DNA of 64,000 nt, taken from positions 1 through 64,000 of the forward strand of contig CAMTUJ010000002.1 of the NCBI GenBank assembly GCA_947084925.1. The letters are read 5' to 3'. Made by a program: the position numbers and the translations under genes. Source of the DNA: JAGPUQ01 sp947084925. GTDB taxonomy: Bacteria > Pseudomonadota > Gammaproteobacteria > Pseudomonadales > Porticoccaceae. Each line of letters opens with the position of its first letter. Positions within the stretch are counted from its first letter, which is position 1. The notes under the pieces are model-generated. The model worked only from the letters and a program-made list of their open reading frames with translations, made no database searches and was not told where the DNA came from. Shown in pieces: positions 32,001 through 40,123 of the stretch.

Positions 32001-34415
32001 GGGGGCCACGCCAGCGTGCGCTTCGTCACCGGCTACGCGGCCAACCCCGGCGCCGCCGCGCAATTGATCGCGCGCCGGCTTGGCACGCCGCTGCCGCCGC
32101 CGGAGGTGCTCGAGCGCGCCCTCGGCCGTACCCGCACACTGCGCGACGCCGAGCCGCCGGAGCACGAATTCAGCCCCGACGGCTGGACCCTCGGCATCGA
32201 TGGCAACGCCCCGCGACCCTACAGCCATCTCATGGTGAACGCCGTCGGTCAGGGCGCGGTGCTGGACAGCGCCGGATTTGTCGCTGCTTTCGCCGGCAAC
32301 AGCCAGCAAAACGCCCTCACCCCGTTCCGGCTGAGTGACGCCGGTCACCGCCTGCCGGGCGAGGCGCTGTATGTGGTCGATCTCGCCACCGACGCCTGCG
32401 GCGGACCCACCTTTGCCCCGCTGCGGCGCGGCGATATCCCGCACCGGGTCGAGTTCGCGCCCGGCCAGGCGCGCTTTGCCAGCACGCTCGGCGAGCTCGA
32501 TCTGGAGTTGACCGTCTGCGTGCCCCCGGACGTGCCCGCGCAACTGCGCCTGCTGCGCATCGGCAATCGCGGCAGCGCGCCGCGCCGGTGCCGGGTGGTG
32601 GCCTGCTTCGAATGGGTACTGGCGGAACTGCCGGCGGACAGCCGGGGACGCCTCGAGCTCGTCCCGGAAGCGGGCGCCGTCTATGCGTGTAATCCCGACA
32701 ACCTGTTTGCGCCCGGCTGGGCGTTTGTGGCGAGCAGTCTCGATCAGTCGGTGGTGGAGACCGTGCGCAGCCGCTTCGCCGGCACGGCGGCGGGCCTGCT
32801 GCCGTGCTTTGTCAGTCTTGGTGCCGGCGATCCGGCCGCCGTGGACGACGGCGGCCGGGTCGCGGCTTTTTCCGGTGAAGTGGAAGTGCCGGCCGGCGGC
32901 GAGTTGTGGGTGAATTTCGCGCTGGGTCAGGCGCCGACGCAGGAAGAAGCCCGCGCACTGGCCGCGCGCTACCGCGACCCTGTCACGGCGCGGGCGGCAT
33001 TGGTCGCTACCGAGGCGGACTGGCGCCGCCGCCTCGGCGAGTTGCGCGTCGAAACCAATCGCAAGGACTTCGACCGCCTCGTCAATATCTGGCTGCCCTA
33101 CCAGGTGCTGAATGCGCGGCTGTGGGGGCGCTGCGGCCCGGAGCAGCGCTCGGGAGCGTACGGCTTTCGCGATCAGTTGCAGGACGTGTTGCCGCTGCTG
33201 GTGATCGCTCCGGAACTGGCGCGGGAGCAGATTCTGCGCCACGCCGGCCAGCAGTTTCCGCAAGGGGACGTGCTGCACTGGTGGCATCCGACGCCCGCGG
33301 ATGGCACCGGCTTTGGGGCCCGCACCCGGGCATCCGACCCGCAGCTGTGGCTGCCCTACATTGCCGCCCAGTACGTCGCCGCCACCGGTGATATCAGCAT
33401 TCTGGAGGAGAAGACGCCGTTCCTGGAAGGCGAGCCCATCCCCTATGGCGCCGACGGCATCGGATTTGCCCCGCGCCCCGGTGCCGAACGCGTCGCACTC
33501 CACGAACATTGTCGCCGCGCCATCGACTACACCCTGGCGCGGCGCGGCCGTCACGGATTGCCGTTGATCGGCACGGGCGACTGGAACGATGCCCTCGACC
33601 GCATCGGTCATCGCGGCCGCGGTGAAAGCGTGTGGCTCGGTTTTTTCCTGCACCGGGTGCTGCTCGACTGGGAGCCGCTGGCGCGCCGCCATGGCGACAC
33701 GGCAACCGCCGCCCGCTGGCACGGGGAAGCCGTCCGTTTGCGTGCGGCGCTGGCGGCGATGCGCCGGGGCGAGAACTATGTGCGCGCCATCGCCGACGAC
33801 GGTAGCGAACTGCTCCACGCCAACGCCCTTACGGCAGCCTGGCCGGCGCTGTCCGGGGCCGTGGCCGCCGATGATGCGCTGGCCGCGCTGCGCGCCGATC
33901 TGGAGCGGCTGGAAGGCGCGCATCTGGTGCGCGTCCAGATGCCGGCCTTCGACGAGCACTCGCTACCCTGGCCGGGCCGCATCGCCCTCTATCCAGCGGG
34001 TGTGCGCGAGAACGGGGGGCAGTACTCCCATGGCGCTTCCTGGCTGGTGGATGCCCTGACCGCGCTGGCCAGGGGAGCCGACAATGCCGCGGAGGCGGAC
34101 CATCTGCGCGCGGAGGCATTCCGGCTGTGGCAGAAAATTTCTCCCCTGGGCCGGGACGTTCCCGAGCTTGCGGCCCGCTATGGCTTGGCACCCCATCAGC
34201 AGCCGGCGGATATTTACAGCGGCCCTGGCCATGAAGGCCGCGGCGGTTGGAGCTGGTACACAGGTGCGGCGGCCCGCATGCTCTGGGCGGCCTACGGACT
34301 GCTCGGGATCGACCTGCGCGGCGGTGTTGTCACCCGGGGTCCCGGACCTTCGGGAGGCCTGGAATTGTACGGGTTGAGGGTACGGGGCGAGCGTTTGCCC
34401 GAGGGGCGAGAGTGA
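29046..34415 (+). CDS. Very large membrane protein with C-terminal GH94 (glycoside phosphorylase-like) domain
   Basis: A 1789-residue protein. Residues 1 to about 730 hold many hydrophobic helices. Then come two beta-sandwich modules (about 740-1010 and 1060-1330) and an (alpha/alpha)6 barrel (about 1350-1770). The barrel shows SGAYGFRDQLQDVLPL, HWWHPT, GTGDWNDALD with candidate acid Asp1512, GGQYSHGASW and GWSWYTGAA, the marks of GH94 and of the C-terminal part of cyclic beta-1,2-glucan synthase (NdvB). No GT84 module is visible and the membrane part has no clear relative, so it is not a normal NdvB. It may phosphorolyse or trim a periplasmic beta-glucan. The start at 29046 avoids overlap with the previous gene. 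Confidence 0.78.
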   Translation: MNWSRDHVGQLGLWMAGLALFAGALAAVHAGIPLAAAAGAGFGLLLIGRAGGATDGVFLALRHAAVAALFALAATPELPLWQTPREWIDLLRLTPEGATLAFAVYGLVAGLLPVRQHRPLPAATSLVLLVAPFALFNGLFLLASRDLLESLGAWLGPDVSPALRRLPGCWLVLGLFGELAVQGLGVAVDQRWTHNWRLRALLWSSALWAALTPLIADLGSGPLAAALPGWLQWPLGVASAALAQAGLWGQTFLITGALLDALKGRRPTWQAAADHWRGGAGKGAVYSAWFMVLVYGAALAGGGAVAAWITAQPLLFGTLLGMLLFPLARSLIETFDGSPALAGRLGAAYREPANLLRGALAGFAVALWFGLDRTAGGDSLRFAGGALAGAAVYAGVGLLLDVLAMVGGLRQRPQRVSVYLVQAVMGGITGGLLAWYFDAGQLRVVLDRVAAYGVVNFPAVGRGSYEYMVYPLFSKWGATDLGLVSGGVKLFYAQSLSGVVQWAIAAPLFSLNLVLLTALIQRRLAPIRATFSRAGLAEVGAQTVRVLRWGLWMAPIISIFLRMAQDPTWYNQDGAVRGLLATAQQVLQPTDHYRAWSLELFLGLMAYDWLRVLIWFDHMGLRVATLVNFSFVGMDAVNARLARALGHGPRGQAIPEGLRRFATWAPLLVPFYIPRGGEWEYVWMRAEGMHGHAGPLLPAVRDLVGAYAVAAVLVIVVGAWVLTRARRAGTLHRVRSAPAHVLGNGLYMLRLGEDGRGHAQVIRPRRGCPEIDLTRRPEDDLDRRGRFFYVSEPGRPPWSLTREPCSGADVRHRVTEISTTALCYRADAADLTAFARVEVPADDPVECWTLTFENRSNRPRRLRLTSFQELTLGDAEAASRHPAFNALHVGTRFVAPLAALLAHSRLLTDVRGRPAGEVAFHAVATDGHGVRLAGYEDSRNRFVGAGGLACPDGLAPDAPRAPDDEGLLYSFDPALSLTLGVTIPAGGHASVRFVTGYAANPGAAAQLIARRLGTPLPPPEVLERALGRTRTLRDAEPPEHEFSPDGWTLGIDGNAPRPYSHLMVNAVGQGAVLDSAGFVAAFAGNSQQNALTPFRLSDAGHRLPGEALYVVDLATDACGGPTFAPLRRGDIPHRVEFAPGQARFASTLGELDLELTVCVPPDVPAQLRLLRIGNRGSAPRRCRVVACFEWVLAELPADSRGRLELVPEAGAVYACNPDNLFAPGWAFVASSLDQSVVETVRSRFAGTAAGLLPCFVSLGAGDPAAVDDGGRVAAFSGEVEVPAGGELWVNFALGQAPTQEEARALAARYRDPVTARAALVATEADWRRRLGELRVETNRKDFDRLVNIWLPYQVLNARLWGRCGPEQRSGAYGFRDQLQDVLPLLVIAPELAREQILRHAGQQFPQGDVLHWWHPTPADGTGFGARTRASDPQLWLPYIAAQYVAATGDISILEEKTPFLEGEPIPYGADGIGFAPRPGAERVALHEHCRRAIDYTLARRGRHGLPLIGTGDWNDALDRIGHRGRGESVWLGFFLHRVLLDWEPLARRHGDTATAARWHGEAVRLRAALAAMRRGENYVRAIADDGSELLHANALTAAWPALSGAVAADDALAALRADLERLEGAHLVRVQMPAFDEHSLPWPGRIALYPAGVRENGGQYSHGASWLVDALTALARGADNAAEADHLRAEAFRLWQKISPLGRDVPELAARYGLAPHQQPADIYSGPGHEGRGGWSWYTGAAARMLWAAYGLLGIDLRGGVVTRGPGPSGGLELYGLRVRGERLPEGRE

Positions 34416-34470
34416 AAGCTGCCATACCCCTGACCGACTGGTAAACATAACCAAAAGAAATGCAAAATTA

Positions 34471-34500
34471 TTAAAATGATACTTTAAGGACTGTTACAAT
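34471..34500 (+). promoter_or_regulatory. Sigma-70-like promoter before the 34-residue peptide gene
   Basis: In an AT-rich island, TTAAAA (34471-34476) and TACAAT (34495-34500) are spaced by 18 bases. The start codon of the small peptide gene is 32 bases downstream. Confidence 0.45.
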
Positions 34501-34531
34501 AGCTCCCGTACAGCACACGTGGAGTTATGTT

Positions 34532-34636
34532 ATGGACCTGAGCAAAGACAAAAGCGGCGGCGAAGCGGTCGTTACGGGGTTCTGTCTGCTCGTCTTCGGC
34601 GTGTTTTTTACCGTCGTGGTCTCCAATCTGATCTGA
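34532..34636 (+). CDS. Small single-span membrane protein (34 residues)
   Basis: The frame MDLSKDKSGGEAVV... has a charged start and one hydrophobic helix (about residues 12-33) ending at a TGA. A GGAG ribosome site lies seven bases before the ATG and a promoter-like sequence lies further upstream, so it is likely real despite its size. It occupies the place beyond the 6S RNA where many gammaproteobacteria carry the 5-formyltetrahydrofolate cyclo-ligase gene. I do not recognise the family. Confidence 0.55.
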   Translation: MDLSKDKSGGEAVVTGFCLLVFGVFFTVVVSNLI

Positions 34637-34649
34637 GCACTGCCCGGGG

Positions 34650-34683
34650 CGCTGCGGGCGGCTTGTTACGCCGCCCCGCAGCG
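34650..34683. terminator. Strong hairpin after the small peptide gene
   Basis: Bases 34650-34662 pair with 34670-34683 (13 bp with one bulged G, loop of seven). It begins 13 bases after the peptide stop codon. No T tract follows. A second perfect 8-bp hairpin lies at 34705-34723, before the 3' end of the 6S RNA candidate. Confidence 0.5.
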
Positions 34684-34730
34684 TCACCGGCAATTCGCGC
34701 CGTGCGGCGGGGCATCCCCGCCGGGCGCTG

Positions 34731-34902
34731 CCGTTCCCCGGCGCTGCGCCGATAAAAATCCCTTGATCCTGACGTCGGCGGACTGCGGAACATCTGCCGC
34801 GGTCTTGTGTTGCGCGGTGTCCGCTGGACCATTGCCGAGATGGGTGGTGGTCGCCGTGCGCGTCGCATCCGGCGGTCCGCCGCGGCTGATGCCGGGGAAC
34901 GG
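34731..34902 (-). ncRNA. ssrS: 6S RNA candidate
   Basis: The 172 bases directly after the zapA stop codon are closed by a perfect 12-bp stem: 34891-34902 pairs with 34731-34742. A further bulged pairing (GCCG with CGGC) continues inside, and a large internal region has an apical hairpin, resembling the long bulged rod of 6S RNA, which binds sigma-70 RNA polymerase. Size fits (about 180 nt) and zapA-ssrS order is conserved in gammaproteobacteria. The call rests on position and shape; primary sequence is not strongly conserved to my eye. Confidence 0.6.
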
Positions 34903-35205
34903 CTATTCGAGGGCGAGAATGGCCTGGGTCAGCTTGGCGTCGATGCGGTCCAGATCCGTGCTCGCGGCGGCATTGCTGCCTGCATTGTGCTGGGCCTGCA
35001 TCAGCTCGTAGGAAAGATTCAGCGCGGCCATCACGGCGATGCGTTCGAGGCCGATGACATTGCCGGAACGGCGGATTTCGCGCATGCGCAGATCGAGCCC
35101 GTGGGCCGCGCTCAGCAGGGCGTCCTGCTGCTCGGGCGGGCAATGGACCTGATAGTCCTTGTCGAGTATCCGGATGCTGACCGTCGAAATACTGGCGTCG
35201 GCCAT
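34903..35205 (-). CDS. zapA: Cell division protein ZapA
   Basis: A 100-residue FtsZ-ring stabiliser. The N-terminal half has VSIRILDKDYQVHCPPEQQDALLSAAHGLD (positions 9-38) and the conserved RSGNVIGLERIAVMAALNLSYEL; the rest is a coiled coil that forms the tetramer. It is followed by the 6S RNA candidate and preceded by a TIGR02449 gene five bases away. Confidence 0.93.
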   Translation of the reverse strand: MADASISTVSIRILDKDYQVHCPPEQQDALLSAAHGLDLRMREIRRSGNVIGLERIAVMAALNLSYELMQAQHNAGSNAAASTDLDRIDAKLTQAILALE

Positions 35206-35210
35206 GGTAG

Positions 35211-35426
35211 TCAGGACTCCGGGGTGAGGGCTTTGAGTCGCGCGATCATGTTTTCGATTCGGGAGCGCGCCATTTCGTTTTTTTCGAGCAATTGGCTGCG
35301 TTCGCGTGCCAGGCTGGCTTCGCGTTCCCGCAGGACGTCGTTTTCGGCTTTCAGGCGCGCGCTGAGTACGGCCAGGCGGTCGACCTTGTTTTCGAGTTCG
35401 GCGATGGAAGGCGCGTTCATGACCAT
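35211..35426 (-). CDS. TIGR02449-family coiled-coil protein
   Basis: A 71-residue protein that is almost entirely one coiled coil (ELENKVDRLAVLSARLKAEND onward, with heptad Leu/Ile). TIGR02449 proteins sit just before zapA in many gammaproteobacteria and resemble ZapB, suggesting a division role. A start at ATG 35420 is equally possible. Confidence 0.8.
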   Translation of the reverse strand: MVMNAPSIAELENKVDRLAVLSARLKAENDVLREREASLARERSQLLEKNEMARSRIENMIARLKALTPES

Positions 35427-35582
35427 CCCGGTTCAGGCTCCTGACACGCGACTATAAGTGGCGCGCGCCAAAGCGGTCAATCGACTCTGGTGCGATAGTC
35501 TTTGCCGACCGCCCCTCGGCGCGGATGTCGCGGCATGGGCAGCGTGCTAGGATGCCCGCCAGTCCCCGCAGCCGTTGATCGC

Positions 35583-36122
35583 GTGTCCCGTTTCGAGAAC
35601 CTGCGCGCCGCGTTCGCGGCCCTGAACGTACCCCTGGATCCCGCCGAATGGCACGGCCTGCTGTGCGGCGCCACCGTCGGAGGGCTGCGTTCGCCGACTG
35701 CCGTTCTGGATCTGCTCGAAGCCGAGCTCGCCACGGTGGTGGTCGAGGAAGCCATGCGCAGTGCGCTCACCGATATTGCCGCTGACGCCGCAACGGATCT
35801 GGCGCGTTTCGACTACGGCTTCCAGCTGCTTCTGCCCGCGGACGACGCGCCGCTGAGCCGGCGTGTGCAGGCACTCGCCGCCTGGTGCCAGGGTTTTCTG
35901 GCCGGGCTCGGGCAGGGTGGCGGCGCGCGCGGCCTGAGCGCCGACACCGCCTCGGCACTGGGTGACTTCGCCGCCATCGGCCGCGCCGACGCCGATGTCG
36001 ATGGCACCGAGGAAGACGAGCGGGACTTCGTTGAGCTGGTCGAGTATGTGCGCGCGGCGGTGCTGGTGATCGACGCGGAATTGCGCGCGCGGCAAGCACG
36101 TCCCGACACCAAACTGCACTAG
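35583..36122 (+). CDS. UPF0149 (YgfB/YecA-like) family protein
   Basis: A 179-residue helical protein. FENLRAAFAALNVPLDPAEWHGLLCGATVGG at the start and RVQALAAWCQGFLAGLGQGG with the later DEERDFVELVEYVRAAVLVI mark the YgfB family. YgfB of Pseudomonas modulates beta-lactam resistance genes. The gene lies between zapA and pepP, as in E. coli. The GTG start at 35583 gives the usual length, though no strong ribosome site is seen. Confidence 0.87.
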   Translation: MSRFENLRAAFAALNVPLDPAEWHGLLCGATVGGLRSPTAVLDLLEAELATVVVEEAMRSALTDIAADAATDLARFDYGFQLLLPADDAPLSRRVQALAAWCQGFLAGLGQGGGARGLSADTASALGDFAAIGRADADVDGTEEDERDFVELVEYVRAAVLVIDAELRARQARPDTKLH

Positions 36123-36138
36123 CCCAGGATTCCCGCCG

Positions 36139-37449
36139 ATGATCACTGCCCAGGAATTCGCCCGCCGTCGCCGCGACCTGATGGCGACGATGAGCAAAAA
36201 CAGTATCGCGATCCTGACCGCGGCGCCCGAACAGGTGCGCAGCCGGGATACTTATTTTCCCTATCGCCAGGACAGCAATTTTTTCTACCTCACGGGCTTT
36301 CATGAGCCCGAGGCAGTGCTGGTGCTGATCCCCAAGCGGCCCCAGGGCCAGTTCATCCTGTTCTGCCGCGAGCGCGACCGCAGCCGCGAAATCTGGGACG
36401 GCCGCCGCGCCGGTCCCGAAGGCGCGCGCGAGCTGTACGGCGCCGACGACGCCTTTCCAATCGACGATATCGACGAAATTCTCCCCGGCCTGCTGGAAGG
36501 GCGCGACCGCGTGTATTACGCGCTCGGTCGCAACCGCGCTTTCGACACCCGGCTGCTGGACTGGATCGACGGCATTCGCGCCCGCGCCCGCAGCGGCGCG
36601 GTACCGCCGGACGAGTTCGTCGATCTCGATCATCTGGTCCATGAGGCGCGCCTGTTCAAGACCGCGACCGAGCTCAAGGTGATGCGCAAGGCGGGCGCGA
36701 TTTCCGCGCGCGCCCACTGCCGCGCCATGCGCGCCGCGCGACCGGGTCTGTACGAATACCAGTTGCAGGCGGAGATCGAGCACGCCTTCGCCAGCGAGGG
36801 CGCGCGCCACCCTGCCTACGGCTCCATCGTCGGCGGTGGCGCCAACGCCTGCGTGCTGCACTATGTGGAAAACAGCGCGCCGCTGCAGGACGGCGATCTG
36901 GTGCTGATCGACGCCGGCTGCGAACTGGAACACTACGCCGCCGACATCACCCGCACCTTCCCCGTCAACGGCAAGTTCAGGGCGCCGCAGCAGGCGCTTT
37001 ACGAGGTCGTGCTCGCCGCCCAGATGGCCGCCATCGACGCCGCGCGCGCCGGCAACCACTGGGACGAGCCGCACCGGGTCACGGTGAAGATCATCACCCA
37101 GGGCCTGGTCGATCTGGGGCTGCTGAAAGGCAATGTCGATGACCTGATCGCGCGCAATGCCCATAGCGATTTTTACATGCACCGTGCCGGGCACTGGCTC
37201 GGCATGGACGTGCACGACGTGGGCGACTACAAGGTGGACAACGAGTGGCGCCTGCTGGAGCCCGGCATGGTGATGACCGTGGAGCCCGGCATTTATGTCG
37301 CGCCCGACAACCGCAAGGTGGCGAAAAAGTGGCGCGGCATCGGCATCCGCATCGAGGACGATGTCGCCATCACCCGCAAAGGTGCCGAGGTGCTGACCGC
37401 GGGCGTGCCCAAGACGGTTGCCGACATCGAGCGGCTGATGGCGGGCTGA
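36139..37449 (+). CDS. pepP: Xaa-Pro aminopeptidase
   Basis: A 436-residue cytosolic metallopeptidase removing residues before proline. The pita-bread domain carries the two-metal ligands: Asp in LIDAGCELEHYAADITRTFP (both Asp), His in HRAGHWLGMDVHDVG, Glu in MTVEPGIY and Glu in GIRIEDDVAIT. Length and position (between the YgfB-like gene and ubiH) match E. coli. Confidence 0.95.
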   Translation: MITAQEFARRRRDLMATMSKNSIAILTAAPEQVRSRDTYFPYRQDSNFFYLTGFHEPEAVLVLIPKRPQGQFILFCRERDRSREIWDGRRAGPEGARELYGADDAFPIDDIDEILPGLLEGRDRVYYALGRNRAFDTRLLDWIDGIRARARSGAVPPDEFVDLDHLVHEARLFKTATELKVMRKAGAISARAHCRAMRAARPGLYEYQLQAEIEHAFASEGARHPAYGSIVGGGANACVLHYVENSAPLQDGDLVLIDAGCELEHYAADITRTFPVNGKFRAPQQALYEVVLAAQMAAIDAARAGNHWDEPHRVTVKIITQGLVDLGLLKGNVDDLIARNAHSDFYMHRAGHWLGMDVHDVGDYKVDNEWRLLEPGMVMTVEPGIYVAPDNRKVAKKWRGIGIRIEDDVAITRKGAEVLTAGVPKTVADIERLMAG

Positions 37450-37456
37450 GACCGAG

Positions 37457-38695
37457 ATGACTGCAAGCGCCGATGTCGATATCGCCATCGCGGGCGGCGG
37501 CCTCACGGCGCTGACCGCGGCCGCGGTATTGGCGCGCGCCGGCCCCGAGTGGCGCATCGCCCTGCTGGCGGATGATTCGCACACGGGCGCCGCTTCGCGC
37601 GGCGATGCATTCCCCGAGGTACGGACCATGGCGCTGTCCGCCAGCAGCCGCGAAGTCTTTGCGGCGCTGGGTCTGTGGCCCGCGATCGCGGCGCGCTCGG
37701 CCGCCATAACGGATATTCAGGTGAGCGAGCGCGGCGGCTGGGGGCTGGCGCGGCTGGGACCGGCGCCGGGCGACGCGCCCTTCGGGCAGGTGATCGAGAA
37801 CGCCGAACTGGTCCGGTTGCTCGCCGCCGCCGTGGCCACCTGTCCCAATGTCGGACGCGCATCGGGAAGCAACCTGACGCCGGTGCCGCGCCGGGACCAC
37901 CTGGAAATCCAGTCCGGCGCGGGCCTCCTGCGCGCCCGCCTGCTGTTGGTCGCCGACGGCACGGACTCGCCGCTGCGCGCGGGATTCGGCATCGGCGTCG
38001 CCGCGCGCGACTACGGCAATGCCGCCCTGATCGCGACCCTGACGCTCGCCGCGCCCCATCGGGGCATCGCCTACGAGCGCTTTACCCCGGATGGCCCCAT
38101 GGCCCTGCTGCCGCTGCCGGATTGGGATGGCCAGTCGCGCGCGTCCCTGGTCTGGGTACTGCCGCCGGAGCGGGCGGCGGCGCTCGCCGCGGCGCCGGAA
38201 CCGGAACGGCGCGCCGAACTGCAAACGGCTTTTGGCCGGCGCGCCGGTATCATCCTCGGCATGGGCACTCCGCAACGCATTCCTCTGCGGCGCTGCCTTG
38301 CCCGCGAACAGGTGCGTTCGCGCCTGGTGCTGGTGGGCAACGCCGCCCACAGCCTGCACCCGGTCGCGGGGCAGGGCTTCAATCTCACGGTGCGGGATCT
38401 GGCGACGCTGGCGCAGCACCTGCGCGCGGGCGCGCGAGGCGGTCGTGACCTCGGCGATCTCGGCGTGCTTGCCGGCTACGCCCGGGCGCGCGCGCGCGAC
38501 CAGTGGCGCACCCTGCAATTCAGTGAGCGGCTGCCGGCGCTGTTCGCCAGCCGCGCGCCGCTGCTGGCCCTGGGCCGCAATCTCGGGCTCACCGCGCTCG
38601 GCCTCTGCCCGCCGCTGCGGCACGCCCTGGCGGATTTCGGCGCCGGGCTCGCGGTGCCCGCCGCCCGGATCGTTGGCGATGAATCGGGACTGTGA
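37457..38695 (+). CDS. ubiH: 2-octaprenyl-6-methoxyphenol hydroxylase
   Basis: A 412-residue FAD monooxygenase of ubiquinone synthesis. The FAD site DIAIAGGGLTALTAAAVLARAG is at residues 8-29, LLLVADGTDSPLR in the middle, and LVGNAAHSLHPVAGQGFNLTVRDL near residue 295, where Asn replaces the Asp of the usual GD motif as in many UbiH proteins. It overlaps the next gene by 17 bases and starts seven bases after pepP. Confidence 0.9.
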   Translation: MTASADVDIAIAGGGLTALTAAAVLARAGPEWRIALLADDSHTGAASRGDAFPEVRTMALSASSREVFAALGLWPAIAARSAAITDIQVSERGGWGLARLGPAPGDAPFGQVIENAELVRLLAAAVATCPNVGRASGSNLTPVPRRDHLEIQSGAGLLRARLLLVADGTDSPLRAGFGIGVAARDYGNAALIATLTLAAPHRGIAYERFTPDGPMALLPLPDWDGQSRASLVWVLPPERAAALAAAPEPERRAELQTAFGRRAGIILGMGTPQRIPLRRCLAREQVRSRLVLVGNAAHSLHPVAGQGFNLTVRDLATLAQHLRAGARGGRDLGDLGVLAGYARARARDQWRTLQFSERLPALFASRAPLLALGRNLGLTALGLCPPLRHALADFGAGLAVPAARIVGDESGL

Positions 38696-39887
38696 CGTTC
38701 TGATCGTGGGGGCGGGGCCGGTGGGCGCCGCCTTCGCGCTGGCGCTCGCTCGCGGGCCGGCGGGTGCGGAGCTTGCGATCACGCTGGTGGAGTCGCAGCC
38801 GCCAGTGGCCCTCGCGGATACCGCCATGCTTGACCGTCGCGCGCTGGCCCTCAACGAACGCAGCCGGCGCCTGCTCGACCGGATCGGCGCCTGGCCCGAG
38901 GCATTGGCCCGGCGCGCCTGCCCCTATAACTCCATGGCGGTCTGGGATCGCGCCAGCACCGGCCACGTCAGCTTCGACTGCGCCGAGATTCATCAGCCGC
39001 AGTTAGGGCATATCGTCGCGCAACCGGCGCTGATCGCGGCGCTCGGTGAGGCCGTGCGCGCGCAGCCCAATATCCGCTTTCTGTGTCCGCGGACGCTGAC
39101 GCGGATCGAACGCCTGTCCGGTGGCGGTTGCGCGGCCGAACTGGATCACGAGCGGATTTGTGCGTCCCTTTTGGTAGCGGCGGACGGGCCGCGCTCGCCG
39201 CTGCGCGAGCACTTCGGGTTTACCGCGCAGCGCTGGGATCCCGGCCAGTTGGCGCTGGTCGCGGTGCTGCGCACCGAGCGCGAGCACGGTCACTGCGCCC
39301 GGCAGTGGTTCGCGCCCACCGGTCCGCTGGCGTTTTTGCCGCTTCATGACGAGGACGGCGATACCCGCTGCGTCGCCATCGTCTGGTCCCAGGAACAGGC
39401 CGTGGCGGAGCACCTGCGCGCGCTGCCCGAAGACGCCCTGTGCCGCGCGCTGGAGATCGCCAGCGAGCATGCGTTGGGTGCTATCTCCCTGCACGGTGCG
39501 CGCGCGCTGGTGCCTCTGGGTCAGCATCACGCCGACCGCTATGTGATGCCGGGGATCGCGCTGCTCGGCGATGCCGCGCACGCCATTCATCCGCTCGCCG
39601 GGCAGGGGGTCAACCTCGGCTTGGCGGATGCCGAAGTGCTGGCGGAAGAACTGGCGCGTGCGCGGCAACGCGGTCTGGGTGTCGCCGATGCCGGCGCGCT
39701 GGCCCGCTACCAGCGCCGGCGCCGACCGGAGAATCTCGCCATGCTGGCCGCGATGCGGGGGTTCAAGACCCTGTTCGGCCGCGAGGATCTGCCCAGCGCC
39801 CTCGTGCGCGCCGCCGGCATGGCGTTTTTCGACCGCGTCGATCCCCTCAAACACCTGGTGATGCGCGCCGCCGCCGGAACGGTCTGA
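38679..39887 (+). CDS. ubiI: 2-octaprenylphenol hydroxylase (UbiI/VisC-like)
   Basis: A 402-residue FAD hydroxylase paralogous to the upstream UbiH. DVLIVGAGPVGAAFALALA is at residues 5-23, LLVAADGPRSPLREHFG in the middle and LLGDAAHAIHPLAGQGVNLGLADAE near residue 297. E. coli ubiI (visC) sits in the same place after ubiH. UbiI, UbiF and UbiL are hard to tell apart without alignment, so the exact hydroxylation position is inferred from synteny. Confidence 0.85.
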   Translation: MNRDCDVLIVGAGPVGAAFALALARGPAGAELAITLVESQPPVALADTAMLDRRALALNERSRRLLDRIGAWPEALARRACPYNSMAVWDRASTGHVSFDCAEIHQPQLGHIVAQPALIAALGEAVRAQPNIRFLCPRTLTRIERLSGGGCAAELDHERICASLLVAADGPRSPLREHFGFTAQRWDPGQLALVAVLRTEREHGHCARQWFAPTGPLAFLPLHDEDGDTRCVAIVWSQEQAVAEHLRALPEDALCRALEIASEHALGAISLHGARALVPLGQHHADRYVMPGIALLGDAAHAIHPLAGQGVNLGLADAEVLAEELARARQRGLGVADAGALARYQRRRRPENLAMLAAMRGFKTLFGREDLPSALVRAAGMAFFDRVDPLKHLVMRAAAGTV

Positions 39888-39960
39888 GCGCGCTTCGGGG
39901 CCGGCAGCGCGGATGTGACCGGGCGTCCCGAACTCTGCCAGCGGGCAGGTTACCGTCGGG

Positions 39961-39989
39961 TTTACCGTCCCGGGGCGTTCAACTATAGT
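39961..39989 (+). promoter_or_regulatory. Sigma-70-like promoter for the beta-oxidation operon
   Basis: TTTACC (39961-39966) and TATAGT (39984-39989) are separated by 17 bases, about 135 bases before the first acyl-CoA dehydrogenase gene. Confidence 0.5.
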
Positions 39990-40123
39990 GCTTCGCCTTG
40001 GCTTTCCGCGCCGCGGAACGCATCGGCCACCGTAACAGTTACCGCACTGCGCACCCCGGTGAAGGACTTCGGCACAGCGACCGGAGCGGTGGCGTCGGCA
40101 TTTTTTGGGGGGGTAAGCACACC

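Noticed and set aside
30843..33959. Long minus-strand open frame of about 1038 codons inside the GH94 gene
   Set aside because: It is a mirror of the GC-rich GH94 gene; its translation is low-complexity Arg/Gly/Ala and His-rich sequence with no recognisable motif.
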